A model generated the notes under the pieces. The model did no database searches. It saw only the letters and a list, made by a program, of their open reading frames with translations, and was not told the DNA's origin. Positions 26,701 through 35,042 of a stretch of DNA of 64,000 nucleotides are shown here, one piece after another (position 1 is the stretch's first letter; every line of letters begins with the position of its first letter). The DNA is from Bacteroidota bacterium (GTDB taxonomy: Bacteria; Bacteroidota; Ignavibacteria; Tepidaquicellales; Tepidaquicellaceae), in the NCBI GenBank assembly GCA_018266835.1, contig JAFDZP010000006.1, forward strand, positions 152,284 to 216,283. Direction: 5' to 3'. Made by a program: the position numbers and the translations under genes.

Positions 26701-27366
26701 ATGTGCTCAAGTTTACTATCAGCTTCAAATATTTTGAAAGAAAAAGCTCCATTTATGAGAGCTTTTATGAAAAACTATATATTTGAGCAGATCAAAGTTC
26801 CATTGTCAATTGAATCAATAGAGAAAAAAGAAAGCTATGAGAAAATTATTGAATTTTGCTTAAATACAAGAAGAAGAATAAGGAATGAGCATTTAGAAAG
26901 TGGTAAAAAATATTTTTCTGATAATTATGCGCTATTTCGAGAGTTGTTATTAGTAAAAAAAGATGTAATTCAATTACAACAATTAGTTTACAAAGCTGAA
27001 GGAGTCGGGCAGAAGATTGGGAGTTTCATATTGGTAGTTTTTATACATTATATACTTCAAGATAATGAAATGAGTAAGCAGTTAAATGTACCTTTGGATA
27101 CACATGTCATAAGAATTTTTGAAGAGGCTTTTAATGAAAAACCTCCAAATGTAGGTTATAAAATTGATGCAAAAGAGTATAGAGATTTTCAAGGGAAATT
27201 GAAGGAAAATTCAGCTGACGGTAACACAATTTACTTCGATTATTTTTGGTTTATTGGAAAGGTATTTCATACTAAAATTAATCCTGGCAGAAATAATAAA
27301 GGATATCGTTTATGTTCAATGTGTTGGATAAAGGATGTTTGTCAATCAAATGATAAATGGGAGTAA
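26701..27366 (+). CDS. HhH-GPD family DNA glycosylase-like protein (EndoIII-like)
   Basis: The first of three + strand genes. Residues near the middle read AEGVGQKIGSFILVVF, the helix-hairpin-helix of EndoIII-type glycosylases with the catalytic-type Lys, followed 30 residues later by PLDTHVIRIFE, the Asp-Thr-His motif. Both catalytic residues (Lys and Asp) of bifunctional glycosylase/lyases are therefore present. The C-terminus has CSMC-x5-C (three Cys of an incomplete-looking iron-sulfur cluster pattern). The frame is open from a TTG at 26647, but those first residues are a hydrophobic stretch unlike the family; ATG at 26701 is preferred. The expected action is removal of a damaged or modified base, with strand cleavage. 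Confidence 0.7.
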   Translation: MCSSLLSASNILKEKAPFMRAFMKNYIFEQIKVPLSIESIEKKESYEKIIEFCLNTRRRIRNEHLESGKKYFSDNYALFRELLLVKKDVIQLQQLVYKAEGVGQKIGSFILVVFIHYILQDNEMSKQLNVPLDTHVIRIFEEAFNEKPPNVGYKIDAKEYRDFQGKLKENSADGNTIYFDYFWFIGKVFHTKINPGRNNKGYRLCSMCWIKDVCQSNDKWE

Positions 27367-27430
27367 CTGTAAATTATAATCTGAACAACAAGCTACATTC
27401 TTTAAGTACTCAATCAGCATAAACCCCAAA

Positions 27431-28081
27431 ATGAACAAAAAGGAAATTTTCGATTCATCGTTAATAATAAGAGATGAACTGAAACTCAAAAACGATTTTG
27501 AAGTTAATCCAATTGACACAACTCTTTTACCTATTCCTCCATTCAGTCTTTCAGATGATATAAAGTTAATTATTTTAGGTCAAGATCCCACAGTAAAAAT
27601 ACCTGAAAGCCGGTTAAAAATAAAACACACATTAAATTTAGATAAAGGTGGTTCGCTAAGAAAATATATCAATGACATTTGTATAGCACTCGAAATTTCA
27701 TTTGAGAATGTTTATGCTACGAATGTTTTCAAATATTTTTATACAATTCCACCGGAAAGAACTATGAATGTAATTTATAGTCATCTCGATAAAAACCTTG
27801 AACTTTTAGAAAGAGAACTTAGCAATTATCCGGATGTTCCAATAGTTACATTGGGTTTACCGGTATTGAGATTATTAACAAAAGAAAATTCAGAAGTCAG
27901 TTATTTTTGGGATTACAATAGAAGAACTAAGCTAACTGATGGAGCTTTTAAATTTTGTATTGGAAGTGAAAATAAACTTCGAAGAGATTTTTTTCCTTTG
28001 CCACACCAACCAAGTTTAGCTAAAGATTTCTATAGTAGTAATTTGCAAGATTATTTAAAGTTTGTTAAAAGCAAAATCTAA
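27431..28081 (+). CDS. divergent uracil-DNA glycosylase superfamily protein
   Basis: A 216-residue protein with the two UDG superfamily motifs at the right ends: IILGQDPTVK (motif A, family 1 consensus GQDPYH) near residue 47 and LPHQPSLAKDF (motif B, consensus HPSP/HxS) near residue 192. The middle fits the fold: VYATNVFKYF corresponds to the 'vlLlN..LT' region and PIVTLGLPVLRLL to 'vF.lWG'. The Tyr of GQDPY that keeps thymine out of the pocket is Thr here, so a base other than uracil may be the target. It lies 64 bases after the glycosylase-like gene and 12 bases before the next. Confidence 0.7.
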   Translation: MNKKEIFDSSLIIRDELKLKNDFEVNPIDTTLLPIPPFSLSDDIKLIILGQDPTVKIPESRLKIKHTLNLDKGGSLRKYINDICIALEISFENVYATNVFKYFYTIPPERTMNVIYSHLDKNLELLERELSNYPDVPIVTLGLPVLRLLTKENSEVSYFWDYNRRTKLTDGAFKFCIGSENKLRRDFFPLPHQPSLAKDFYSSNLQDYLKFVKSKI

Positions 28082-28093
28082 TAAGGAGTAATC

Positions 28094-29395
28094 ATGGAAC
28101 GTCTCAATTACTTTTGCCCATATCAATCTAAAAGTGCTAAACATGAAGACCAATTAACAAGAGCTTTTATGGTTCTTATGAAATATTCTTTTCATGTCTC
28201 TTCATTATTCTATAACTACTGTAATGTTGAATTTAAACGTTCTGCAAAAGCAACTGAACTCCCATCATTGAGTCAACTGATAAATTATGACTGGGTATTT
28301 GATACACAAAAATCTGATCCTATTATTGATTCAGAACTTTTAGTTTCAGTATTAATAACAGATAAGGAATTCGAAAAATCAAATGAAAATATAGTTGCTG
28401 ATCCTGAAAGGAGTGCCAGATATGATGGTATAATTAAATTCGGAAAAGTCTTAACAATGATAATAGAAGTAAAACCACAATCTGAAAACGTTTGGTTTAA
28501 ACAGCTTAACCCATCACGGAAAAATCTTAGTGAGGAAACTAAGGTACAGGAAATTCCTGTTATATTACAATGGAAAGAAATAATCAAACAGTTAAATGCT
28601 ATATTAGAATTACCAACTTTGAATTCACAAGAAAGATTTTTGATTGATGATTTTTTGGAATTTGTTGATGATTTTTTCCCAACTTTAAATCCATATGATA
28701 AGTTCGAATTATGTAAAAGTAACAAAGTTTTATTGTTAAGAAGAATTGAAAACATCTTAAAGGAAATTGTAAAACAAGACACAGTAATTGATTATCATAG
28801 AGGTTGGGGAAATATCATTAAAGTCGGAGAACAGTTTAAGGATTTCAATCAAATTGGATTAATTTTACAGCAAAATGATTCAGACAAATCCTGGCACATT
28901 GAGTTAAGTATTTATTTTGCAGATACAGTCAGTCAAGCAAGAAAATTTTATGATAAAGATTTTAACTTGACTAGTTTCAAAGAACGAGGATGGGAAATTT
29001 TACCAAATTTTCATGTTTCATTTAGGAGTCAAAATCTAGTTTATTTTAACTCAAAAGATATTCAAACGTATTTAGACTATTGGAGAAATAATCAACAAAA
29101 TATACGGCAATACAAAATTATTGAAATAAGAAGCTTTTTAGAAGAACTAACAAATAAACAAATAATCGTCTTCGAAGAAAAAAACAAGGATGAACTGACC
29201 AAAAAGTTTTTTAATACAAAAATGCCCACACTTAATTTTTGTCCGGGAATAGGCTTTAAGTTTCAAATAAAATCAGATATTGCAATCACTATGGATAATA
29301 ATAATAAGTTATCTTCTCTTATTAAAGAAAAAATTTTTGAAGCTCTAGCTATAATGGGTTATACTGATAACGATATTTATTCATTTCTTAAATAA
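28094..29395 (+). CDS. hypothetical protein with PD-(D/E)xK nuclease-like motif
   Basis: A 433-residue protein, unrecognised as a whole. Residues about 112-135 read ARYDGIIKFGKVLTMIIEVKPQ, an Asp followed by Glu-x-Lys on a beta-hairpin, the core of PD-(D/E)xK nucleases. The rest is alpha/beta with no membrane helix. Its start has AAGGAG eight bases upstream, an unusually strong Shine-Dalgarno for this window. It is the third of three co-directional genes with two base-excision enzymes, so a nuclease that acts at or after abasic sites is a reasonable guess. Confidence 0.55.
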   Translation: MERLNYFCPYQSKSAKHEDQLTRAFMVLMKYSFHVSSLFYNYCNVEFKRSAKATELPSLSQLINYDWVFDTQKSDPIIDSELLVSVLITDKEFEKSNENIVADPERSARYDGIIKFGKVLTMIIEVKPQSENVWFKQLNPSRKNLSEETKVQEIPVILQWKEIIKQLNAILELPTLNSQERFLIDDFLEFVDDFFPTLNPYDKFELCKSNKVLLLRRIENILKEIVKQDTVIDYHRGWGNIIKVGEQFKDFNQIGLILQQNDSDKSWHIELSIYFADTVSQARKFYDKDFNLTSFKERGWEILPNFHVSFRSQNLVYFNSKDIQTYLDYWRNNQQNIRQYKIIEIRSFLEELTNKQIIVFEEKNKDELTKKFFNTKMPTLNFCPGIGFKFQIKSDIAITMDNNNKLSSLIKEKIFEALAIMGYTDNDIYSFLK

Positions 29396-29512
29396 ACTAT
29401 TTTAGCTTTTTCAATTTTTGTATAGTATTTACAGCTCATTGAAAAAAATTGCCCAGTAAATATTAAAATAATTTATACACTGGTCAATTTAGTTTTCGTG
29501 TTAAAGATTGAT

Positions 29513-29827
29513 TTAATTCTTATTGAGCTTCTCCCACAACTCCTTCGCATTCACTTCTGTAAAGTGTAAATCTCTTTCAATTCCTAAACTCATTCTGCCC
29601 TTATAATTTTCAAGTTCACTCTTTGAAAAGCTCCCTATCTCCCATTCGAAGATATGGCAAATTCCCCAGCAATATTCTGGATCGTTCGGATCTTGATTCA
29701 TAAAATACCATGTACCTGCACCGGTTGGATTGAAGAATTTTGCAACAATTACCTGTGACTCCAGGTCACTTCCTTTCGGATATTGCTCTTGAGCTTTTGC
29801 TTCTATTTCTTTAGTGAAAAGTTTCAT
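29513..29827 (-). CDS. DUF2958-like protein
   Basis: A 104-residue protein in the DUF2958 pattern: MKLFTKEIEAKAQEQYP, then VVAKFFNP-like VIVAKFFNPTGAGTWYFMN, WGICHIFEWEIGSFSKSEL and a final LHFTEVNAKELW. DUF2958 proteins are small cytosolic proteins common on plasmids and conjugative elements, often beside JAMM/ThiF cassettes. Function unknown. It is the last gene of the ubiquitin-like cassette region and has a long structured leader upstream. Confidence 0.85.
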   Translation of the reverse strand: MKLFTKEIEAKAQEQYPKGSDLESQVIVAKFFNPTGAGTWYFMNQDPNDPEYCWGICHIFEWEIGSFSKSELENYKGRMSLGIERDLHFTEVNAKELWEKLNKN

Positions 29828-30257
29828 ATTCTGATTTTAGTTTAGTTGTTTTTTCAATACTTGCTATTCCGTGTAAAAAATTTACACAGAATAAACGAAG
29901 GACTGCACTATTGGTGCAGCCCTCCTGTTTATTAATAGATAGGTTTTCAGCAGGAATGTTTTTCAACACCGAGATAGATTGGATAATGCTAATTGGCAAC
30001 TTTGTTTACTGACTATTCGTATGGCGGTTTATATCTGGGTTCTTCTTTTTTGAACTTATAGTATAAACCCATTATAAGAAGCTTGAAGACGAATATCAGA
30101 AATCTCTTTAGTTTGTATACTGTATAATAGAACCAGCGCATTGATTGATGCTCCTTTCAACTTAGATTTTTAAAAATTATGATTTGGTTATATAGAAGAA
30201 TATAGAATTGGTAAAAAGAGGATGAATGAATGGAAGAAAGGAGCGAAAGTGTGAAAA
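29828..30257. other. 430-base gap with two strong hairpins upstream of the DUF2958 gene
   Basis: Hairpin A: ATTCCGTGTAAA (29866-29877) and TTTACACAGAAT (29881-29892), one mismatch and a three-base loop. Hairpin B: GGACTGCAC (29900-29908) and GTGCAGCCC (29914-29922), one mismatch. On the - strand B comes first and A second, 40-70 bases before the DUF2958 start, so both lie in its 5' leader. The remainder to 30257 shows nothing; a short frame there (29811-29999) is not credible. Confidence 0.55.
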
Positions 30258-31313
30258 TTATAAATATGGATTTCCATAATACATTGCACCTTCCATTTCA
30301 CTTAATCTTCCTTCAAGCTCATAAATGTTATCATTCACTTCTTCCAGTAATATTCTTTTCAGAAGATTGTAGTCGAGATTTTCTTCGGAGAGTTTTTCTA
30401 GTATCTTATTTGCTTTTTCTCTGTCTTCTTTATCCAGGTCAAACATACTGTTATTCTTTGTTTTTTCTCGACTGCGGTCGATGTGCATTCCAAATGGAAG
30501 TTCTCCATCTTTGTTAGCTCTTCTGCTTATTGACTCTACAAACATATCAGCTTCTCTGTCATCTGTTGAACCGTATGCTTTACCATTTCCCTTGGAATCA
30601 TTTAATAATAATCTTCTGTTTGTTCTGCTGGAAGACTTAAAGAAACTGTCTCTTACAGTATTTATCTTTGATATGTCTATCTGCTCAAGCCCGGTATCTA
30701 CTACTATTTCAATCGGCAGCTGAATAATGGATTCTGAATGCTTTAGATTGTAAACTCCTCCGACAAATCCATCCCTTCGAGTATAAAGAACGGAAAGTTT
30801 GAAATTCTGATTAATGAAGTTTTTATCTGTTGAACTGAAGCTGTTCAATCCATCCGGGTGTCTGTGAATAACAGTATTAAAGTTATAATCTTCAGGGATA
30901 TAATCTATTGATGTAGAAGACACCACTTGCTGCGGGATGTAGAACTCTTCAGATAACCTGATGATGTTATCTTTCTCAGTAAGATTTACAAGTATTGAAA
31001 ATTCTTCTCCGGTCAGTCTATCTGCAATTTGATTACATGTAAGTAAAAGCTTGAGTGGAATTATTACTTTTACTGATTCAAGTATCTTGATGCCGCTTTC
31101 CCATGCGCCGGTTGTAGATCTGTTGTTGGATAAATCTGCTTTACCCACATCCTTCGAGTTGGGTTTATTATTGTTCTTTTCATTTTTAGTTAGCTTTTTA
31201 AATTTTATTATCTCGGTCTTTCTGTTGGCTGTATTATTTTCTTCTTTACTATCAGAAGAATTTATTTCATCCAAACAGATTGTACCGTTAGATTTAGAGC
31301 TATTATCTTTCAT
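30258..31313 (-). CDS. JAMM/MPN metallopeptidase, deubiquitinase-like (JAB)
   Basis: A 351-residue protein. The first 65 residues are low-complexity and polar (Lys, Asn, Ser, Asp). The JAB/MPN domain follows, with the complete zinc site HxH-x7-S-x2-D at His150, His152, Ser160 and Asp163 (IHRHPDGLNSFSSTD) and a candidate acid Glu103-104 (TGEEFSILVN). Such peptidases cleave ubiquitin-like proteins from their targets or mature their tails. The C-terminal 60 residues are helical and charged. The ORF is last of the Ubl, E2-like, E1-like, JAB set, with a hairpin ahead of it. Confidence 0.85.
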   Translation of the reverse strand: MKDNSSKSNGTICLDEINSSDSKEENNTANRKTEIIKFKKLTKNEKNNNKPNSKDVGKADLSNNRSTTGAWESGIKILESVKVIIPLKLLLTCNQIADRLTGEEFSILVNLTEKDNIIRLSEEFYIPQQVVSSTSIDYIPEDYNFNTVIHRHPDGLNSFSSTDKNFINQNFKLSVLYTRRDGFVGGVYNLKHSESIIQLPIEIVVDTGLEQIDISKINTVRDSFFKSSSRTNRRLLLNDSKGNGKAYGSTDDREADMFVESISRRANKDGELPFGMHIDRSREKTKNNSMFDLDKEDREKANKILEKLSEENLDYNLLKRILLEEVNDNIYELEGRLSEMEGAMYYGNPYL

Positions 31314-31344
31314 TGTTTTGTTGAATTAATTCATTAAAGATAAC

Positions 31345-31386
31345 CTCTCACTTTACCCAATGAGGAAGTCAGGTAAAGTGAAAGAG
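31345..31386 (-). terminator. hairpin between the E1-like and JAMM genes (attenuator or processing site)
   Basis: CACTTTACC at 31349-31357 and GGTAAAGTG at 31372-31380 form a perfect 9-bp stem with a 14-base loop, lengthened by CTCT/AGAG flanks. It lies in the 165-base gap between the two genes. No long T-tract follows on the - strand, so it is more likely an attenuator or mRNA-end stabiliser than a terminator. Confidence 0.45.
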
Positions 31387-31478
31387 TTTTAGAGAGAACA
31401 ATTGATGTAAAATCGAATTGAACTATAGGAATTAGAAATTTAATAGAAATGAGTTTCAGATATTTGCTGATTTAATAA

Positions 31479-32252
31479 TTATTGATTAAGCAGCGTTTTC
31501 ACATTCACTGTCTTAGTCTGAACTGACTTATTCTTAACAATCAGCATTTCAATTACAGCAGCTGCGCTCAGGAGCTGAGGTGTTCCAAAGAACGAAGGAG
31601 TAAATCTATATCTAGAGTCTGTGCCCCATCTTCCTGAATCAAAATCGTTCAGGCATATTGTTCCTTCAAAACCGTCATATCCGAGCTTCACATACTGTGG
31701 AAACTCAATCACCGGAGCTTGAACTTCGTCACCATTATTCGTCATACCTGGAACATGATTCAGATAAGGAGCTGATTGAGTAACAGAATAATTTCTTTTC
31801 AATCTTTTGTTTTTATTCTTTTCAGCTTTCTCTTTAAGTTCTTTATCCATTCTCTGTTTGATTTTGAACTCATACAATGAGTCTTTCAACCGTAATGTAT
31901 CCGTACAGTCAAAGAAGTATTCTACTCCTTCGAACTTACCCAGCATATCAGCTTCAAAGAACTGTTCAAATCCTAAAACGATACAGTCTTTTCTGCGCTC
32001 AGAAATTAACTCCTTAACTGCTTTTGTTTTATGTTTTCCGATTTGTGATTCTTTAAATAATGTTCTGTTGAGATTGGAAGCTTCAACTTTATCATTATCG
32101 AATATAAATATGGAGCCTACTCCAATTAATGCCAGGTCAAGAGCTACCCAACTTCCTATTCCTCCAAGCCCTGCAACAATTGCAATTGCATTACTGAAAT
32201 CCGGAATGAGCTTGGTTTGCCTGTTGTTGATTTGTGTTATTGTACTTTCCAT
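31479..32252 (-). CDS. E1-like / ThiF family adenylating enzyme
   Basis: A 257-residue ThiF-fold protein. The nucleotide-binding loop is GLGGIGS (residues 28-34), followed by FDNDKVEASNLNRTLF, the Asp and Asn-Arg pair that bind ATP, and the QIGKHKTKA Lys segment. These are the hallmarks of E1/ThiF/MoeB enzymes, which adenylate the C-terminus of ubiquitin-like proteins. The catalytic Cys is not obvious; Cys within FFDCTD (part of the fold) and GTICLND are the only candidates. The enzyme lies between the E2-like and JAMM genes, typical of a bacterial Ubl conjugation cassette. Confidence 0.9.
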   Translation of the reverse strand: MESTITQINNRQTKLIPDFSNAIAIVAGLGGIGSWVALDLALIGVGSIFIFDNDKVEASNLNRTLFKESQIGKHKTKAVKELISERRKDCIVLGFEQFFEADMLGKFEGVEYFFDCTDTLRLKDSLYEFKIKQRMDKELKEKAEKNKNKRLKRNYSVTQSAPYLNHVPGMTNNGDEVQAPVIEFPQYVKLGYDGFEGTICLNDFDSGRWGTDSRYRFTPSFFGTPQLLSAAAVIEMLIVKNKSVQTKTVNVKTLLNQ

Positions 32253-32530
32253 TTTCTGCTTGTTATAGAGTTTTTAACTTTTTTGAATAACTTAACGGCG
32301 GATTTAAATGTTTTTTTCATTGCTGTTTTTGGTTTTTAGATTAAGAAAAGATGTTTGTTAAAAGAAATTTATAAATTGATTACATTGATGTGAGGGGGAC
32401 CTAAAGAATATTGAATGATATTAAATACTGACCAACAGATAAAAATTTAATATCAAAATTCTAAAAGGATGCTTTTTTACTAAAAGAATTCATTTTTCAA
32501 ATAGCGGTGCCTTCCTTTTTTATAAGAACT

Positions 32531-33463
32531 TTAACTGGCCTTCCACTTGTATTCTTCTTTGAGTTCGTAGGACACATTGGGCTTATAATAACTGCTGTCC
32601 AAATGAATTTTCTCGTAGGTTGCAGAGATTTCATCCAGAAGTGTTACAAGCTTAAGGGGATCCGATAGGTTAATCTCTCTGTCTAAGAATGTTCCGGGGC
32701 AAGCTTCACTAAAACCTCCTGTCTGACAGTTCGGGTGATGTCCTGTTGTTGAAAGATGAATAGTTCCATAAGTGATTTTAGGATGAAGTATGTTCACGTA
32801 TATTCCTCTTATCATGCAAATGGTAGAGTTATATTCAAGAACCTTTCCTGAGTTGTAGTATCCGCTAGTTACTTCAAACGGAGGATTATAGAACTTGTAA
32901 GCGTTAACAGAGTTATCTTTCATGAGCAGGTACCATTCACTTCCTGATATTGCTTTAATGATCTCAATTAAAGATTCTCCAACCACAGCAGATTGATAAA
33001 GCTGTTTAAGTCTTGATAGCTCATTCTGATAAAGACTGTTTACCTGATTGATAGCAGTCTGAAGCTCAGTTTTGAATACTGATTTTAACTGCTTCAATGA
33101 GTTTACATAATCAAGCTCAGATTCTATTAAGATTTCCTTTACAAGGATGTTTTCCTGCTTTGATTTCAACATTCTTTCAGTAAAGTCCTTGAACTTCACT
33201 TCTTTTGAAATAATGTTTACTAAGTGCTTATCAGATTGTTTGAGAATGTTGGAAATGTTTTTCCCGGTTGATTTCTTTTTGCTCTTTGTGGATTTAGGTG
33301 TTTGTCCAGCAGTGTTGTCAGCTCCAACATTTGCTTCCTGCTCAATTACGCTTGCTCTGCTTTCATCTGATTCTCCACCCGACTCTTCCATCCTTTGAAA
33401 GAATGAAATGTTTAATTGATTAACTCCGGATAAGTTTGTTTGTTCTGTTTGATTTGAAGACAT
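32531..33463 (-). CDS. E2-like protein of the ubiquitin-like cassette
   Basis: A 310-residue protein: 1-100 polar, rich in Ser/Lys/Glu; 100-165 coiled and helical (SLKQLKSVFKTELQTAINQV); 175-310 the conserved part. That part reads GIYVNILHPKITYGTIHLS and then HHPNCQTGGFSEACPGT, with Cys246 and Cys255 in the place where bacterial E2-like (Prok-E2) proteins carry 'HPhi...G.iCl...'. It is called E2-like from this motif and from position between the Ubl and E1-like genes, but a related PRTRC-type B protein is also possible. The long N-terminal tail is unusual. Confidence 0.6.
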   Translation of the reverse strand: MSSNQTEQTNLSGVNQLNISFFQRMEESGGESDESRASVIEQEANVGADNTAGQTPKSTKSKKKSTGKNISNILKQSDKHLVNIISKEVKFKDFTERMLKSKQENILVKEILIESELDYVNSLKQLKSVFKTELQTAINQVNSLYQNELSRLKQLYQSAVVGESLIEIIKAISGSEWYLLMKDNSVNAYKFYNPPFEVTSGYYNSGKVLEYNSTICMIRGIYVNILHPKITYGTIHLSTTGHHPNCQTGGFSEACPGTFLDREINLSDPLKLVTLLDEISATYEKIHLDSSYYKPNVSYELKEEYKWKAS

Positions 33464-33645
33464 ATGTGTTAATCGATTAATGATTTATGTTTTCATTTAT
33501 TTTTATCCGCAGCAGATATTCTCTATTATCATAAGTCACTATAACTCACACTTTTTAATATTAAAGGTACAAGACTTATTTATTTTTTTGAGGAATATCT
33601 GCCGGGGAAATTCTGCTTACTCGCAGCCTTACATCTATAGGACCT

Positions 33646-33915
33646 TTAAGCTGCTGCTACATTAAATCTTACAAGAGTTAAATCTCCTGTAAAATTACCT
33701 GCTTCAATCTGGTCCGGATTGATGTTTCTGTTTTGAGAGTCATATATATCAAACTTCGATATATCGTTATCTCTGGCAATAGCTTTAATCTTGTCAGTAA
33801 GCGCTACTCCTTCAAGACCTGTTACATCGTAATTCTCAGAATTACATCTGACCTGTCTTCTATTTTGCTGAAGAGTATCAGTACCACCGCCATTGTTGTT
33901 TGTGTTCCATGACAT
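33646..33915 (-). CDS. small ubiquitin-like (beta-grasp) candidate protein
   Basis: An 89-residue protein. After a flexible Asn/Gly-rich N-terminus the strand and helix order fits beta-grasp: RQVRCNSENYDVTGLEG (two strands), VALTDKIKAIARDNDI (helix), FDIYDSQNRNI (strand) and DLTLVRFNVA (last strand). The tail is VAAA rather than Gly-Gly, so conjugation would need a different chemistry or processing. Its place as the first cassette gene before E2-, E1- and JAMM-like genes is where the Ubl of bacterial Bil/PRTRC-type systems lies. Identification is by fold pattern and position only. Confidence 0.55.
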   Translation of the reverse strand: MSWNTNNNGGGTDTLQQNRRQVRCNSENYDVTGLEGVALTDKIKAIARDNDISKFDIYDSQNRNINPDQIEAGNFTGDLTLVRFNVAAA

Positions 33916-34012
33916 TGCAATATTCCTTTCTGTTTAAATGTTTGTGAATTATTATGTTTGAAAATGTATTTAAAGATTGAATTGTAGTAAGTAAGAATAC
34001 GAAATGATTTGG

Positions 34013-34291
34013 TTACAACATGTAAAGCTCCGCAAGGAAGTATGAGGGGATGGAATCTTTTGGTTCAGCAAGTTCAGAATTAACTTCTTCTTCATCAAGC
34101 TCAACCTCCGCTTCACTAAAATCTAAATTTGTTTCACCATGGTCATCTGAATCTACATACTCTTCATTTACTCGATTTCTGTAATCAGAAATTTTTCTTA
34201 ATGCATCTTCTTCAGACTCTGCATAAACTGTTCCTTTGAGATTTCCATATTTTGAATAATCATATGGAATGGAAAATGAATATTTATTCAT
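34013..34291 (-). CDS. small acidic protein, paralogue A of a two-gene pair
   Basis: A 92-residue acidic protein: SFSIPYDYSKYGNLKGTVYAESEEDALRKI, an acidic middle (VDSDDHGETN...EEEVNSEL) and the tail YFLAELYML. The first strand-helix unit resembles DpnD/PcfM-like small domains. It shares the N-terminal pattern and the ending with the next gene upstream, so they arose by duplication. The shared, unconserved-looking middle and conserved ends suggest that the N-terminus and the C-terminal YFL(A/S)EL tail are functional. Confidence 0.65.
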   Translation of the reverse strand: MNKYSFSIPYDYSKYGNLKGTVYAESEEDALRKISDYRNRVNEEYVDSDDHGETNLDFSEAEVELDEEEVNSELAEPKDSIPSYFLAELYML

Positions 34292-34331
34292 TGGACATTA
34301 AATTTGAATTGTAAAAATTATTGATAAGGAA

Positions 34332-34652
34332 TTATAAGAGTTGTAGTTCTGATAGAAAGTAATCAGGAATGAGTGAGTAATGAGAAGTTTGAGTTTGAGA
34401 AGGAATATTATTATCAAGGTTTACAGGTGGTGGGTTTGGTATGGTTACATCTTCTTCTTCGGTTTCAACTGTCATTTCATCATATGAGAAATTTGTGCCG
34501 TCTGAGCCATCATCATCATAATCTTCATCTAAGCGGTTGGAACTATCCAGTGCAAGCTCTAATGCTTCTTCACTGTTTTCTGCATAAATATAACAAGTTA
34601 ATTTTCCGAACTGAACATAATTGTATGGGATTGTTACGAGGTATTTATTCAT
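34332..34652 (-). CDS. small acidic protein, paralogue B of a two-gene pair
   Basis: About 106 residues from the ATG at 34652 (MNKYLVTIPYNYVQFG), which matches the start of the paralogue (MNKYSFSIPYDYSKYG); the frame is open 63 bases further up but that part is not conserved. It has the same pattern YIYAENSEEALELA, an acidic centre (DEDYDDDGSDG) and the end YFLSELQLL. Possibly acidic decoys, Ubl substrates or DNA mimics; no evidence decides between these. Confidence 0.6.
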   Translation of the reverse strand: MNKYLVTIPYNYVQFGKLTCYIYAENSEEALELALDSSNRLDEDYDDDGSDGTNFSYDEMTVETEEEDVTIPNPPPVNLDNNIPSQTQTSHYSLIPDYFLSELQLL

Positions 34653-35042
34653 AGTTTGGTTGGTTTTCTTTCTATATATATTATACCAGATAATTTGATT
34701 GTGAATATATTTCAATTACATTAGATTGAAATAAAAGTATTTAACTATAAAGCATTAATTCTTTATTGTTTAAATTTTCAACAACTGATAACTAATAATT
34801 ATAAGTTGTCAAAAATAAAACATTCACCTTATTCCTCAAACAGCAATCCATATAATATTTCAGTTTTACAATAAATTCAGTGGTAATCATCTTAGAATTT
34901 TATTTTTTTAAGTAATTATACCTTTTCTAAATGTGTCAATTCGTTAGAATTTGTTAAAAATTGGATAAAATATATGGATTACTTTTATTTTAATACTTTT
35001 AGATCTATAATTGTAATTATAATCAAAATATAAAACTATTTT
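34653..35042. other. 390-base AT-rich gap, probable promoter region of the ubiquitin-like cassette
   Basis: No credible gene. The stretch holds several A/T runs and would contain the promoter for the two acidic genes and the cassette, and the end of the receiver-gene transcript, whose stop is at 35043. I see no clear hairpin terminator for the latter. Confidence 0.4.

Noticed and set aside
29811..29999. Small - strand ORF of 62 residues
   Set aside because: It overlaps the DUF2958 start, spans two strong hairpins and has no recognisable protein features.
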